A stretch of DNA of 64,000 bases from contig DAJPGA010000001.1 in the NCBI GenBank assembly GCA_025992895.1, forward strand, positions 186,001 to 250,000. Direction: 5' to 3'. The first letter of the stretch is position 1. Every line of letters starts with the position of its first letter. Shown piece by piece: positions 54,320 through 61,013 of the stretch. The stretch is from Veillonellaceae bacterium (GTDB taxonomy: Bacteria; Bacillota; Negativicutes; Veillonellales; Dialisteraceae). The position numbers were made by a program, and so were the translations under genes. The notes below the pieces were generated by a model. It did not search any database. It had not been told where the DNA came from and saw only the letters and a list, made by a program, of their open reading frames with translations.

Positions 54320-54416
54320 ATTGCGGATTCCGCATTTTTTCTTTCTTTAATTCCGATTTTACTGCTCAATCCGCATCTGTGTCAACATTATATGAATATT
54401 TATTGCGGATTCCGCA
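54320..54416 (-). promoter_or_regulatory. Promoter with repeated TGCGGATTCCGCA operators
   Basis: Two identical 13-base near-palindromes TGCGGATTCCGCA (54322-54334 and 54404-54416) flank a minus-strand promoter: TTGACA (54385-54380), 18-base spacer, TAAAAT (54361-54356). A half-site (ATCCGCA, 54369-54375) lies in the spacer. Binding here would block the ATPase promoter. The regulator is not obvious; no HTH gene is in the island. Confidence 0.65.
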
Positions 54417-54653
54417 CTTTTTTAACATATCAATCATTGATCTATCTCCTCGCTGCAAATGACTTATACCACAGACTTCCTGCCCTTGAAGCGCATCACT
54501 GAACCTCAGGATTTTATCGCCGGTCAGGAAACCGCCATCGTAGAGTTTGACGATGGGCTGGTACGAAAACTCATCAATCAGATTCTGGTCTACCTCAAGC
54601 CTCTGACATCCAACCTCATAACTCGAGGTGGGCACAATTTCCCTTGGACAAGT
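54366..54653 (-). pseudogene. Unrecognised short frame, possible gene remnant
   Basis: Open from just after a TAG near 54663 to 54366, translating to PREIVPTSSYEVGCQRLEVD ... KLYDGGFLTGDKILRFSDAL, which looks like real protein sequence rather than chance. It lacks a start with a ribosome-binding site and overlaps the ATPase promoter and operators at its 3' end. Probably the C-terminal remnant of a gene truncated during assembly of the island. No family recognised. Confidence 0.3.
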
Positions 54654-54666
54654 TCCCTATAACGAA

Positions 54667-54701
54667 TTTTCGCGTCCGGACGGCTGTCTGGACGCGAAAA
54701 G
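54667..54701. terminator. Hairpin with T/A flanks inside the island
   Basis: TTTTCGCGTCC and GGACGCGAAAA form an 11-bp stem around a GGACGGCTGTCT loop region; it could end transcription in either direction. The rest of 54702-54885 shows only degraded repeat modules (TTTCGCTAACACTTGCCTTC). Confidence 0.6.
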
Positions 54702-54885
54702 GTAAATGCACAGAAATACCTTGTTTTCAAGGCTTTTACGGTACCAGTGTTTAATTTCCTGACATCAATTTTTATAAGGACGTTCTGCCTCTAAAATTCA
54801 GGCTTAGGTTTCGCTAACACTTGCCTTCGTTAAGAGGACACATGTCTCAGCACAGTTTGCATGTAATCATCCTTCGCTAACGCTT

Positions 54886-54932
54886 GGCTTCTTTGATTTC
54901 ATTGAAATTGATCAGCATGGCTGGCTCCTTTT
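54886..54932 (-). pseudogene. Displaced 5' fragment of the cupin gene
   Basis: 47 bases matching 52795-52841 with one mismatch: ribosome-binding site, ATG and the first 14 codons of the cupin at 52498-52827. It is cut off by a repeat-like sequence (TTCGCTAACGCTTGG). It shows that the cupin-rlmD junction was involved in more than one rearrangement. Confidence 0.8.
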
Positions 54933-55041
54933 GGTGTGACTTTTCAGTGATTATACGTCTTACGAGATAACTGGTTCGTGAAACGGCAATGATTTCGTTT
55001 ATAAGCACAACGATAAAGCCCTTTGGCTCTTTCGTGAAATC

Positions 55042-55584
55042 TCACAGCTTCTCTATTTTCTTCAAGAACTTGGCAGGTACGCTCTTGGTCAGCCACACTC
55101 CGTTGACGGACTGATAAAAATGGTATCCATCTTTCTGCATATCTCCGGCAGCGACGGTATAAACAACGGGTTTACCATGACGGGAGCCGACCTTCACAGC
55201 CGTATCATAATCCGCGGTCAGATGAACATACAGCCTGGACTTCGGAATCAGGCCCTGCGCATCAATGGACGATACATACTTCTCTCCAGTGCCGTGCCAC
55301 AGAATATCCGGCGGTGTTTTCTCTTCCAGCTCCACATCCACGGGAATGGAATGCCCTTGGTTGGCACGGATGAGTGTATGATCCTCGTTGAAGGAATAGC
55401 GCATCTTACTGTCTGTCCGCACGATCTCCTCCAGCATATCCCGGTCAAAGGGCTGCTGTTTCGCGATGCCCGCAACCAGCTCATCCACATTCGCCCAGCC
55501 GTGCTCATCCAGCGTAATGCCGATAGCCTCCGGCTTATGCCGAAGAATCAGCGCAATAAATTTGCTTGTTTCATTACTGCTCAT
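55042..55584 (-). CDS. kptA: RNA 2'-phosphotransferase, Tpt1/KptA family
   Basis: 180 residues from the ATG at 55584 (MSSNETSKFIALILRHKPEA, AGGTG upstream); a TTG seven codons earlier is also in frame. Transfers a 2'-phosphate from RNA to NAD+, giving ADP-ribose 1'',2''-cyclic phosphate. Family residues are visible: Arg-His in ILRHKPEAIGI, RANQGHSIPV, LWHGT and SRLYVHLT, plus DGYHFYQSVNGVWLT near the C-terminus. In yeast the enzyme finishes tRNA splicing. In bacteria its natural target is unclear; proposals include RNA repair and ADP-ribosylation of RNA or DNA ends. Located inside the island next to two unrecognised small genes transcribed the other way. Confidence 0.93.
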   Translation of the reverse strand: MSSNETSKFIALILRHKPEAIGITLDEHGWANVDELVAGIAKQQPFDRDMLEEIVRTDSKMRYSFNEDHTLIRANQGHSIPVDVELEEKTPPDILWHGTGEKYVSSIDAQGLIPKSRLYVHLTADYDTAVKVGSRHGKPVVYTVAAGDMQKDGYHFYQSVNGVWLTKSVPAKFLKKIEKL

Positions 55585-55749
55585 TTCTAACACCTGATTT
55601 ACCAAAAGAATCCGACGCTTCAGCCGCCTTTAAAGGTTTTCGACCATCTGTTTCGTAATTTCTTATTGCATATCTTTCTTCTGTAGTTGCCGGTGGAGCA
55701 ACGGATATATCGTTGGTGCAAAACCTAAAAAGAATGGAGGAAACTAAAA

Positions 55750-56094
55750 ATGATCACGAAAGTTGTAGCTATGCTGGAATATGGATGCTATCCTGTCTGG
55801 CTGTACGACGAAGAAGGTCTTGTGGAAGATACACTGCTTCCTGAAGAGTTACGCAATGACACCGAACTTGACTCCCAATTTGATGATTTGCAAGCCAGAT
55901 ATGATGCACTCTTCATTAACAATGAGAATGAATTCTCGTATGCCGGCTTCAAATCTCAGCGCGAAAAGGACTTGTTTATCCATGATTGGGTTAAAGCTAT
56001 CGAAGAATTACGGAAAAAGTTAGATAAAAAGTACGAATTTTCTGATCAGACGGCAGATATCCTTTCTCTTACTGTTGTTGACAGTAAAATTTGA
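55750..56094 (+). CDS. Unrecognised small acidic protein (114 aa)
   Basis: Begins MITKVVAMLEYGCYPVWLYD with GGAGG eight bases before the ATG. No signal peptide or membrane segment. The composition is strongly acidic, with helix-rich C-terminal half (EKDLFIHDWVKAIEELRKKL). Size, acidity and pairing with another small gene 36-80 bp downstream are what one sees for orphan immunity or antitoxin-type genes, but no family is recognised and no partner toxin is visible. Divergent from kptA. Lower GC than the flanking housekeeping genes. Confidence 0.75.
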   Translation: MITKVVAMLEYGCYPVWLYDEEGLVEDTLLPEELRNDTELDSQFDDLQARYDALFINNENEFSYAGFKSQREKDLFIHDWVKAIEELRKKLDKKYEFSDQTADILSLTVVDSKI

Positions 56095-56175
56095 AGAGAA
56101 TAATATCGTAGAAAAAAACCTGCTAAAGGCGTGTACCTCAGCAGCGTTGTTGTATTTTCCAATGAGGTATTTTTA

Positions 56176-56631
56176 ATGATAGACTGCGACAACATCATCC
56201 CTTATGAAGGGACAGAAAATATCAAGTTATATCAGACAGTTGACGAAATTAAGTCTGTTTTGAAGGAGAACGATGTTATTTATCACGAAGAAGTCTGGAG
56301 CTCCAAATATGAAACAGTCCCCAATCCCTGGACAGTGCTGGTTATTGATGGCATTCTCAGTATCTTTTTTGCCAAAAACAATAAGCTCTTTAAGTTGGTA
56401 TTCTGGGAGGGGTATCAAGGAGCCTTGCCGAATGGAGTAAAAACCGGAATGTCCATCGAGACTGCAAAGGCCCTGGATTCTTCGCTTGCTTATGATGACT
56501 GGAACGAGGACTATCAATCGCAAAACGGCTACTGGCTGGAGGATGATCCGGAAAGCGGGACAGTCATGTCCATCAGTATTTTTATCCGGGAGATCCTGGA
56601 TGAAGAGACATTTGATCAATGTAAGTGGTAA
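56176..56631 (+). CDS. Unrecognised acidic protein (151 aa)
   Basis: Started at the ATG at 56176 (MIDCDNIIPYEGTENIKLYQ), which has TGAGG eight bases upstream; a GTG 15 codons earlier is in frame but lacks a site. Soluble and rich in aromatic and acidic residues, with a compact two-part layout: GILSIFFAKNNKLFKLVFW, then GVKTGMSIETAKALDSSLAY and ISIFIREILDEETF. The pattern resembles small single-domain immunity-like proteins of Firmicutes, but I cannot name a family. It follows the 114-residue gene in the same direction and is probably co-transcribed with it. Confidence 0.75.
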   Translation: MIDCDNIIPYEGTENIKLYQTVDEIKSVLKENDVIYHEEVWSSKYETVPNPWTVLVIDGILSIFFAKNNKLFKLVFWEGYQGALPNGVKTGMSIETAKALDSSLAYDDWNEDYQSQNGYWLEDDPESGTVMSISIFIREILDEETFDQCKW

Positions 56632-56742
56632 AGGATGAAGAAAAAATGACTCTATCAGAATTTTCAGACTATATTGTAGACATACTTAGCCTGCGCATAT
56701 AGACTGCTTACTCTTCTAATTCGCTGGCGTCCTTTGCCATTC

Positions 56743-56778
56743 TTACTCCCTCGTCAGCAGGGAAACGGTTTCGATGTG
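56743..56778. repeat. 36-bp direct repeat, right boundary of the accessory island
   Basis: The original copy, formed by the last 12 codons of rlmD and its stop. Identical to 52846-52881. The 3.9-kb segment between the copies holds the island genes. Confidence 0.85.
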
Positions 56779-58113
56779 GGTGGTCTGGGGGAACATGTCT
56801 ACGGGCTGGACGGACTGGAGTTTATAGCCTAAGCGGCCTAAGATCTCCGCGTCACGGGCGAAGGTGGCGGGGTTGCAGGAGACGTAGACGATGCGGGCGG
56901 GCTGCATGCCTGCGGCGGCTTTGAGGACGTCCTCACTGCATCCGGCTCTGACTGGGTCCATGACGATGACGTCGGGGCGGAGGCCTTCTTCGTAGAGTTT
57001 CGGCATGAGGAGACCAGCATCGGCGGCGTGGAATTCGGCGTTTTCTATATGGTTGAATGCGGCGTTTTTCTTAGCGTCTTCGATGGCTTCCCTGACGATT
57101 TCGATGCCGATGACGCGGCGTGCTTTTTTCGCAAGGCAGAGGGAAATGGTGCCTGTGCCGCAGTAAGCATCGATAACGGTTTCCCCGCCTTTGAGGTCAG
57201 CGGCATCCAGGGCCTTCTGGTAGAGGACTTCTGCCTGGACCTTGTGGACCTGGAAGAAGGAAAATGGCGATACTTCGAAGGCAATGCCGCAGAGGGATGC
57301 GGTGAGTGTCTTTCTTCCCCAGATGTGGTGGATTTCCGATCCCAGGATGACGTTGCGTTTCTTGTTCTGAACGTCGTGGTAGAGGGAAACGACTTCAGGG
57401 AGGGCTTTCTGGATTTCTTCAGCCCAGAGGTCCTTCTTCGGCAGGTTCTCGGTAGCGGTCACGATGACAGCCATGACTTCCCCATTGTCGCCGACACGCC
57501 CCATGACGTGGCGGACGCAGCCTTTGCCGGATTTTTCATTGTAGCCGGTGATGCCGTGGCGGATCATGAAGTCTTCCGCAAAGCGGAGAAGGCGGTTGTT
57601 TTCCTCTTCCTGAATGAGGCATTCCTGAATCGGGACGATCTGGTGCGTGCCCTGGCGGTAGTAGCCAAGAACGGGGCCGCCTGTCACCTGTCCGACGGGA
57701 ACGGCCATTTTATTTCGGTAATTCCATTCATGCGGCGCGCCAAGAATCGGAAGGACGACATCTTCACTTGCCTTGCCGATGCGGACCATGACGTCCTTCA
57801 CACGGCGTTCCTTCGCTGCCAGCTGGCCTTCGTAAGTCAGATGGGAAATCTGGCATCCTCCGCAGGAGTCATAAACAGGGCACTGGGGCACTGTGCGGTA
57901 GGGAGACGGCTTCTCGACGGAAATGAGTTTCCCGGAAGCATACGATTTCTTGATCAGGATGATCTTCGCCTTCACCGTCTCTCCAGGAAGAGCTCCCGGA
58001 ACGAAGACAGTAAAATTCTCCGCCGATCCGATGCCTTCGCCGTGGACACCAAGATCGCGGATCTCGATCGTATACGTCGCGTTTAATGTGAGTGGGGTAT
58101 TTTTAGTAGACAT
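56743..58113 (-). CDS. rlmD: 23S rRNA (uracil-5-)-methyltransferase RlmD/RumA family
   Basis: 456 residues from the ATG at 58113 (MSTKNTPLTLNATYTIEIRD), with AAAGGAG eight bases upstream; the frame is open further but without a site. SAM-dependent m5U methyltransferase acting on 23S rRNA; the paralogue RlmCD type is equally possible in Firmicutes. Domains: N-terminal TRAM domain (about residues 5-65), iron-sulfur cluster cysteines in CPVYDSCGGCQISHL, SAM motifs VIDAYCGTGTISLCLAKKAR and GIEIVREAI, VIVMDPVRAGCSEDVL, the catalytic nucleophile in YVSCNPATFARD, and the C-terminal DMFPQTTHIETVSLLTRE. Its 3' end is the recombination point of the adjacent island and remains intact. Confidence 0.92.
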   Translation of the reverse strand: MSTKNTPLTLNATYTIEIRDLGVHGEGIGSAENFTVFVPGALPGETVKAKIILIKKSYASGKLISVEKPSPYRTVPQCPVYDSCGGCQISHLTYEGQLAAKERRVKDVMVRIGKASEDVVLPILGAPHEWNYRNKMAVPVGQVTGGPVLGYYRQGTHQIVPIQECLIQEEENNRLLRFAEDFMIRHGITGYNEKSGKGCVRHVMGRVGDNGEVMAVIVTATENLPKKDLWAEEIQKALPEVVSLYHDVQNKKRNVILGSEIHHIWGRKTLTASLCGIAFEVSPFSFFQVHKVQAEVLYQKALDAADLKGGETVIDAYCGTGTISLCLAKKARRVIGIEIVREAIEDAKKNAAFNHIENAEFHAADAGLLMPKLYEEGLRPDVIVMDPVRAGCSEDVLKAAAGMQPARIVYVSCNPATFARDAEILGRLGYKLQSVQPVDMFPQTTHIETVSLLTRE

Positions 58114-58200
58114 AACAAGCTCCTTTGCTCCTCCCATTATACCATGGAGGAAGATGGGAAAATGAGAATATCCAAGGGCCTGGGGCGTTTCATGCATGCT

Positions 58201-58250
58201 AAAAGGAGCTGTGACAAAATGTACAATCATTTCGTCACAGCTCTCTTTTA
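58201..58250. terminator. Terminator after the Old Yellow Enzyme gene
   Basis: AAAAGGAGCTGTGACAAAAT pairs with TTTCGTCACAGCTCTCTTTT, 15 bases downstream of the stop at 58265. Third member of the TGTGACAAAAT terminator family in this window. Confidence 0.85.
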
Positions 58251-58264
58251 AATTCCTTATTTCC

Positions 58265-59230
58265 TTACATTTCCCATTTCGGGTCTGCGTTGAGCGCTCT
58301 TGCTACGCCGATGAGATCAGCTTTGCCTTCACGGAGGAAGAGGTCGGCTTCTTTCTTTGTTTTGATGCCGCCTGCTACGAGGATCGGGGTGAATACGCAT
58401 TTCTTGACGGCTTCGGACATGTCGGTGAAGAAGCCTGGTTCTGCGTGGCCCGGTCTGAAGATCTGGCAGGTGCCGCCGGAGAGGTTCAGGAGGTCGATGT
58501 GTTCTCTTTCGAGGAGTTTAGCTGCCGCGCATGCGTCTTCGATGGTGCTGCCGCCTTCTTTGTAGTCGCAGCCTCCCAAGCGTACGGAGACGATGAAGTT
58601 CTTATTGGCTTTGGCTTTGATGCCTCTGATGATTTCGAGGGTAAAGCGGAGACGGTTGGTGATGGTCTGCGGGCCGTATTCGTCGTCTCTGTGGTTGGTG
58701 ATCGGCGAATAGAACTGGTTCAGGAGGTAGGCGTGTGCGCAGTGGATTTCTACGCCGTCATAGCCGGCTTCCTGGACGCGGAGGGCTGCTGCGATGTATT
58801 TCTGCTCCAGATCGTGGATTTCATCGACGGTAAGGGCTCTTGCCTGGTCTCTGGTCCATTTGATGTCAGAGGCGGAGACGAGGTCCATGCCTGTGTAGAG
58901 TTTGCGTGTGTTGGCGCCTGCGTGGTTGATCTGCGCGAGGAGGCAGATGTCAGGACGCACGTTGCGGATGGATTTCACCATGGCTTTCTGTGCATCGATG
59001 ACGGAGTCGTCGGCAAAGGAAATCTGGTGCGGGTCTGCTTTGCCCTGTGGATCGACATAGCTGTGTTCAGTGATGATCATGCCGACGTTTGGGTTCGCTG
59101 CAATGGCGCAGTAGTGCTGCGTGATTTTTTCGTTCGGCTTGCCGCCGTCTGAGCTTTCAGTTGCGAGCGGCGGGAACACGAGACGTGTGGAGAGTTTCTT
59201 TCCTGCGAGGATAAATGGTTTTTCAATCAT
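58265..59230 (-). CDS. Old Yellow Enzyme family NAD(P)H:flavin oxidoreductase
   Basis: 321 residues, a single TIM barrel of the short (NamA/YqjM-like) class without the C-terminal Fe-S and FAD domains of dienoyl-CoA reductases. Features: N-terminal FILAGKKLSTRLVFPPLATE, LLAQINHAGANT, active-site EIHCAHAYLLNQFYSPITNHR (histidine pair and the following Tyr/Asn loop), DEYG, FIVSVRLGG and the phosphate-binding LVAGGIKTKKEADLFLREGK...GVARALNADPKW. FMN-dependent ene reductase; the substrate is unknown. AAAGGA precedes the ATG. An inverted repeat lies between this gene and the ArsR gene upstream, so the regulator probably controls it. Confidence 0.92.
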   Translation of the reverse strand: MIEKPFILAGKKLSTRLVFPPLATESSDGGKPNEKITQHYCAIAANPNVGMIITEHSYVDPQGKADPHQISFADDSVIDAQKAMVKSIRNVRPDICLLAQINHAGANTRKLYTGMDLVSASDIKWTRDQARALTVDEIHDLEQKYIAAALRVQEAGYDGVEIHCAHAYLLNQFYSPITNHRDDEYGPQTITNRLRFTLEIIRGIKAKANKNFIVSVRLGGCDYKEGGSTIEDACAAAKLLEREHIDLLNLSGGTCQIFRPGHAEPGFFTDMSEAVKKCVFTPILVAGGIKTKKEADLFLREGKADLIGVARALNADPKWEM

Positions 59231-59289
59231 GTGAACAGTCCTTTCCGGCTTTTGCCTTCAAAATGAGAATTTACATGAAATATTCCAAA

Positions 59290-59313
59290 ATGTATCTCGT
59301 TTATTAGATACAT
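59290..59313. promoter_or_regulatory. Inverted repeat, candidate ArsR operator
   Basis: ATGTATCT-8-AGATACAT, a perfect 8-bp inverted repeat 60 bases upstream of the Old Yellow Enzyme start and downstream of the ArsR gene. Symmetry, size and position suit an ArsR-family dimer. Confidence 0.55.
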
Positions 59314-59321
59314 AAACCCAA

Positions 59322-59353
59322 AAATAGACGGCAGGATTCCCTGCCGTCTTTAT
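59322..59353. terminator. Terminator after the ArsR-family gene
   Basis: AATAGACGGCAGG and CCTGCCGTCTTTATT form a strong stem, 20 bases downstream of the ArsR stop. Confidence 0.85.
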
Positions 59354-59372
59354 TATACCTTATAATGACCGG

Positions 59373-59687
59373 TTATAACGAGTTACGGATGAACTCTGAC
59401 AATCGGCTGATGTTCCTTTCGTTGCAGCGGTAGTATGTCCACTTGCCGAGACGGCGCGATTCCAAAAGACCTGCTCTCTGCATCATATCAAGATAATGCG
59501 AGATGGTCGACTGGGAAATCTGAGTCTTTTCGCAGATCGATCCAACACAGACACTTCTGTCAAAACGGTCTCCCTCCGGCACATGGAGTCCCTGGGGTGG
59601 AAAGTTATTCTGCGGTTCCTTCAGCCACTTTATGATGTTTAGCCGTATAGGGTTCGATAGAGCCTTGAAGATTTCTAATTCATTCAT
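59373..59687 (-). CDS. ArsR-family winged-helix transcriptional regulator
   Basis: 104 residues. N-terminal ELEIFKALSNPIRLNIIKWL, recognition helix in CEKTQISQSTISHYLDMMQR, and wing AGLLESRRLGKWTYYRCNER are the usual ArsR/SmtB elements. The sequence around SVCVGSICEKTQ replaces the classical ELCVCDL metal-binding box and keeps only one cysteine, so metal sensing is not assured; a redox or small-molecule signal is possible. The only ribosome-binding site is weak (TTAAGAC). The next gene downstream is the Old Yellow Enzyme gene, with an inverted repeat before it, which makes it the likely target. Confidence 0.9.
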   Translation of the reverse strand: MNELEIFKALSNPIRLNIIKWLKEPQNNFPPQGLHVPEGDRFDRSVCVGSICEKTQISQSTISHYLDMMQRAGLLESRRLGKWTYYRCNERNISRLSEFIRNSL

Positions 59688-59929
59688 GTCTTAATTATAT
59701 ATTGAGAATTTATAATCTGTCAACATTTGATTTATAAATACAAATGGGCATATTCAAAAGATTTCTTTATACTGGATTTTACTCGATATTATCGGATAGA
59801 AATTTATAGGTAGAGTAAAACAAAGATATTTAGAATTATTAAAATTACAATTCATTCGCAACTATAAGTCATTGCTTTTCTCAATAAGCATGAGGAAAAG
59901 AGATAGGTGGAGGATGAGGGAGAGAGGAA

Positions 59930-60080
59930 TAAAACCATACAACCTCGCGTTGCTCGTGGGAAATCAACCCTATCCACCGCGAAGCGGTCCCCCTTCCCCG
60001 TCTGGGAAGGCGAGTATTGGTGGGCTGCTCTGATCCCTCCCAAAAGTCAGGACTCTGGAATATCGAGTGGGCGAGTTGTT
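59930..60080. repeat. Dispersed repeat block
   Basis: Contains AAAACCATACAACCTCGC, AATCAACCCTATCCACC, CTTCCCCGTCTGGGAAGG and a GAATATCGAGTGGGCGAG element. The remainder of the 59688-60110 gap is AT-rich (ArsR upstream region) without a gene. Confidence 0.6.
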
Positions 60081-60110
60081 TTATGTATACTCTTTATCTT
60101 TTTCAACGTA

Positions 60111-60142
60111 AAAAGCAGGCAGTTCCCGCTGCCTGCTTTTTT
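60111..60142 (-). terminator. Terminator after the small membrane protein gene
   Basis: AAAAAGCAGGCAG and CTGCCTGCTTTTTT pair around a short TTCCCG loop, about 60 bases downstream of the stop at 60201. Confidence 0.88.
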
Positions 60143-60200
60143 GAAATAGTGTTTCTTCCCGGAAACGCTGTTTCTTTCAGGAATTCTTCCTTCCCCGGAA

Positions 60201-60359
60201 TCATTCCATCCCTGTTTTGTTATTCATATCTACCATAAATCTTTCTCTGATGCGGTCTTCATCGAACGCGTCGTTATATTCTGCGTTCCTGCAAAGGATG
60301 CAGTAGAAGGCAACGCCTGAAACGGCACCCGCGAGAAGTCCTGCCGCAATCCCTAACAT
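60201..60359 (-). CDS. Small single-pass membrane protein (52 aa)
   Basis: A complete short frame from ATG 60359 to TGA 60201, with GGGAGG four to five bases upstream. The protein starts MLGIAAGLLAGAVSGVAFYC, a glycine/alanine-rich hydrophobic segment of about 22 residues, followed by a charged cytoplasmic tail (RNAEYNDAFDEDRIRERFMV...). No family recognised. It lies 67 bases downstream of the YbjN-like gene on the same strand and before a good terminator, so the two are probably one transcript from the motif-bearing promoter at 60930-60974. Confidence 0.75.
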   Translation of the reverse strand: MLGIAAGLLAGAVSGVAFYCILCRNAEYNDAFDEDRIRERFMVDMNNKTGME

Positions 60360-60426
60360 GGTTCCTCCCATTTCCACAAAAGTCCGGGCCCTCCCCGCCC
60401 TTCTTTTGTACTATCCCCGGTATGAA

Positions 60427-60855
60427 TTACTTCCAGATGATTTTCATCCACTGCGGATAGGCAGTCTTGAGATGTTCTTCGACGCTCTGGAAGAGGGCAT
60501 AAATCATCGAGCCGCTTACTTTTTCTTCCGGGCAGAGGATGCTGAGATCGAGGACGAGGTTTCCTTCGTCGTCGAGGTAATATTTGAATGCTTTGTATTG
60601 TTTATTGAACTTGTTCATAAGCTCTTCGAGTGCTTTTTCGTTGTTCTTCTTGGCGCTCTGAGCGACAAGGAGACGGACGATGCCGTAGATGCTCTTGTCA
60701 AGGATGACGATGATTGGCAGTCTTGCGTTTTCAAGCTGCATGTGCGAGCGGAATACGGCGGTTTCCAATGGATCTTTGGCAATTTCTTCGACAGCGAAGT
60801 CTTTGAGTTTTCTCTTGTCCAAGTATTCTTGGAAACTTTCTGCTTTTTTGTTCAT
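60427..60855 (-). CDS. YbjN-like / type III chaperone-like fold protein (142 aa)
   Basis: Soluble alpha/beta protein: helical N-terminus (MNKKAESFQEYLDKRKLKDF), strands RSHMQLENARLPIIVILD and FKYYLDDEGNLVLDLSILCP, and a C-terminal helix SMIYALFQSVEEHLKTAYPQ. The strand-helix pattern and size suggest the YbjN / secretion-chaperone-like fold, but the family assignment is tentative. GAGGG lies seven bases before the ATG. The promoter carries the same 15-bp motif and spacing as that of tpsB, which lies next upstream, suggesting a role tied to surface-protein export or its stress. Confidence 0.75.
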   Translation of the reverse strand: MNKKAESFQEYLDKRKLKDFAVEEIAKDPLETAVFRSHMQLENARLPIIVILDKSIYGIVRLLVAQSAKKNNEKALEELMNKFNKQYKAFKYYLDDEGNLVLDLSILCPEEKVSGSMIYALFQSVEEHLKTAYPQWMKIIWK

Positions 60856-60929
60856 TTCGATTCCCTCTTTCTAAATCAATAGAGCTTCCCCGGCGCCATT
60901 GCCAGGGCCAAAGCTTTTTCCCTGCATTT

Positions 60930-60974
60930 ACTCTAACCTATCGCAAAATGGAATGAAACTATCCGAAAGTATAC
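60930..60974 (-). promoter_or_regulatory. Promoter with the 15-bp GTATACTTTCGGATA motif (copy 2)
   Basis: Motif at 60960-60974, 24 bases, then -10 TAGAGT at 60930-60935 (minus strand), about 75 bases before the 60855 start. Same geometry as copies 1 and 3. Confidence 0.65.
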
Positions 60975-61013
60975 TTTTTTGCGATTTTTTACACAAAAGT
61001 GAAGGGAAATTTT

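Noticed and set aside
56646-56702. 18-codon frame (MTLSEFSDYIVDILSLRI) with an AAGGA site after the 151-residue gene
   Set aside because: Too short to support alone. It may be the 5' remnant of a third island gene cut at the right boundary, but nothing matching follows.
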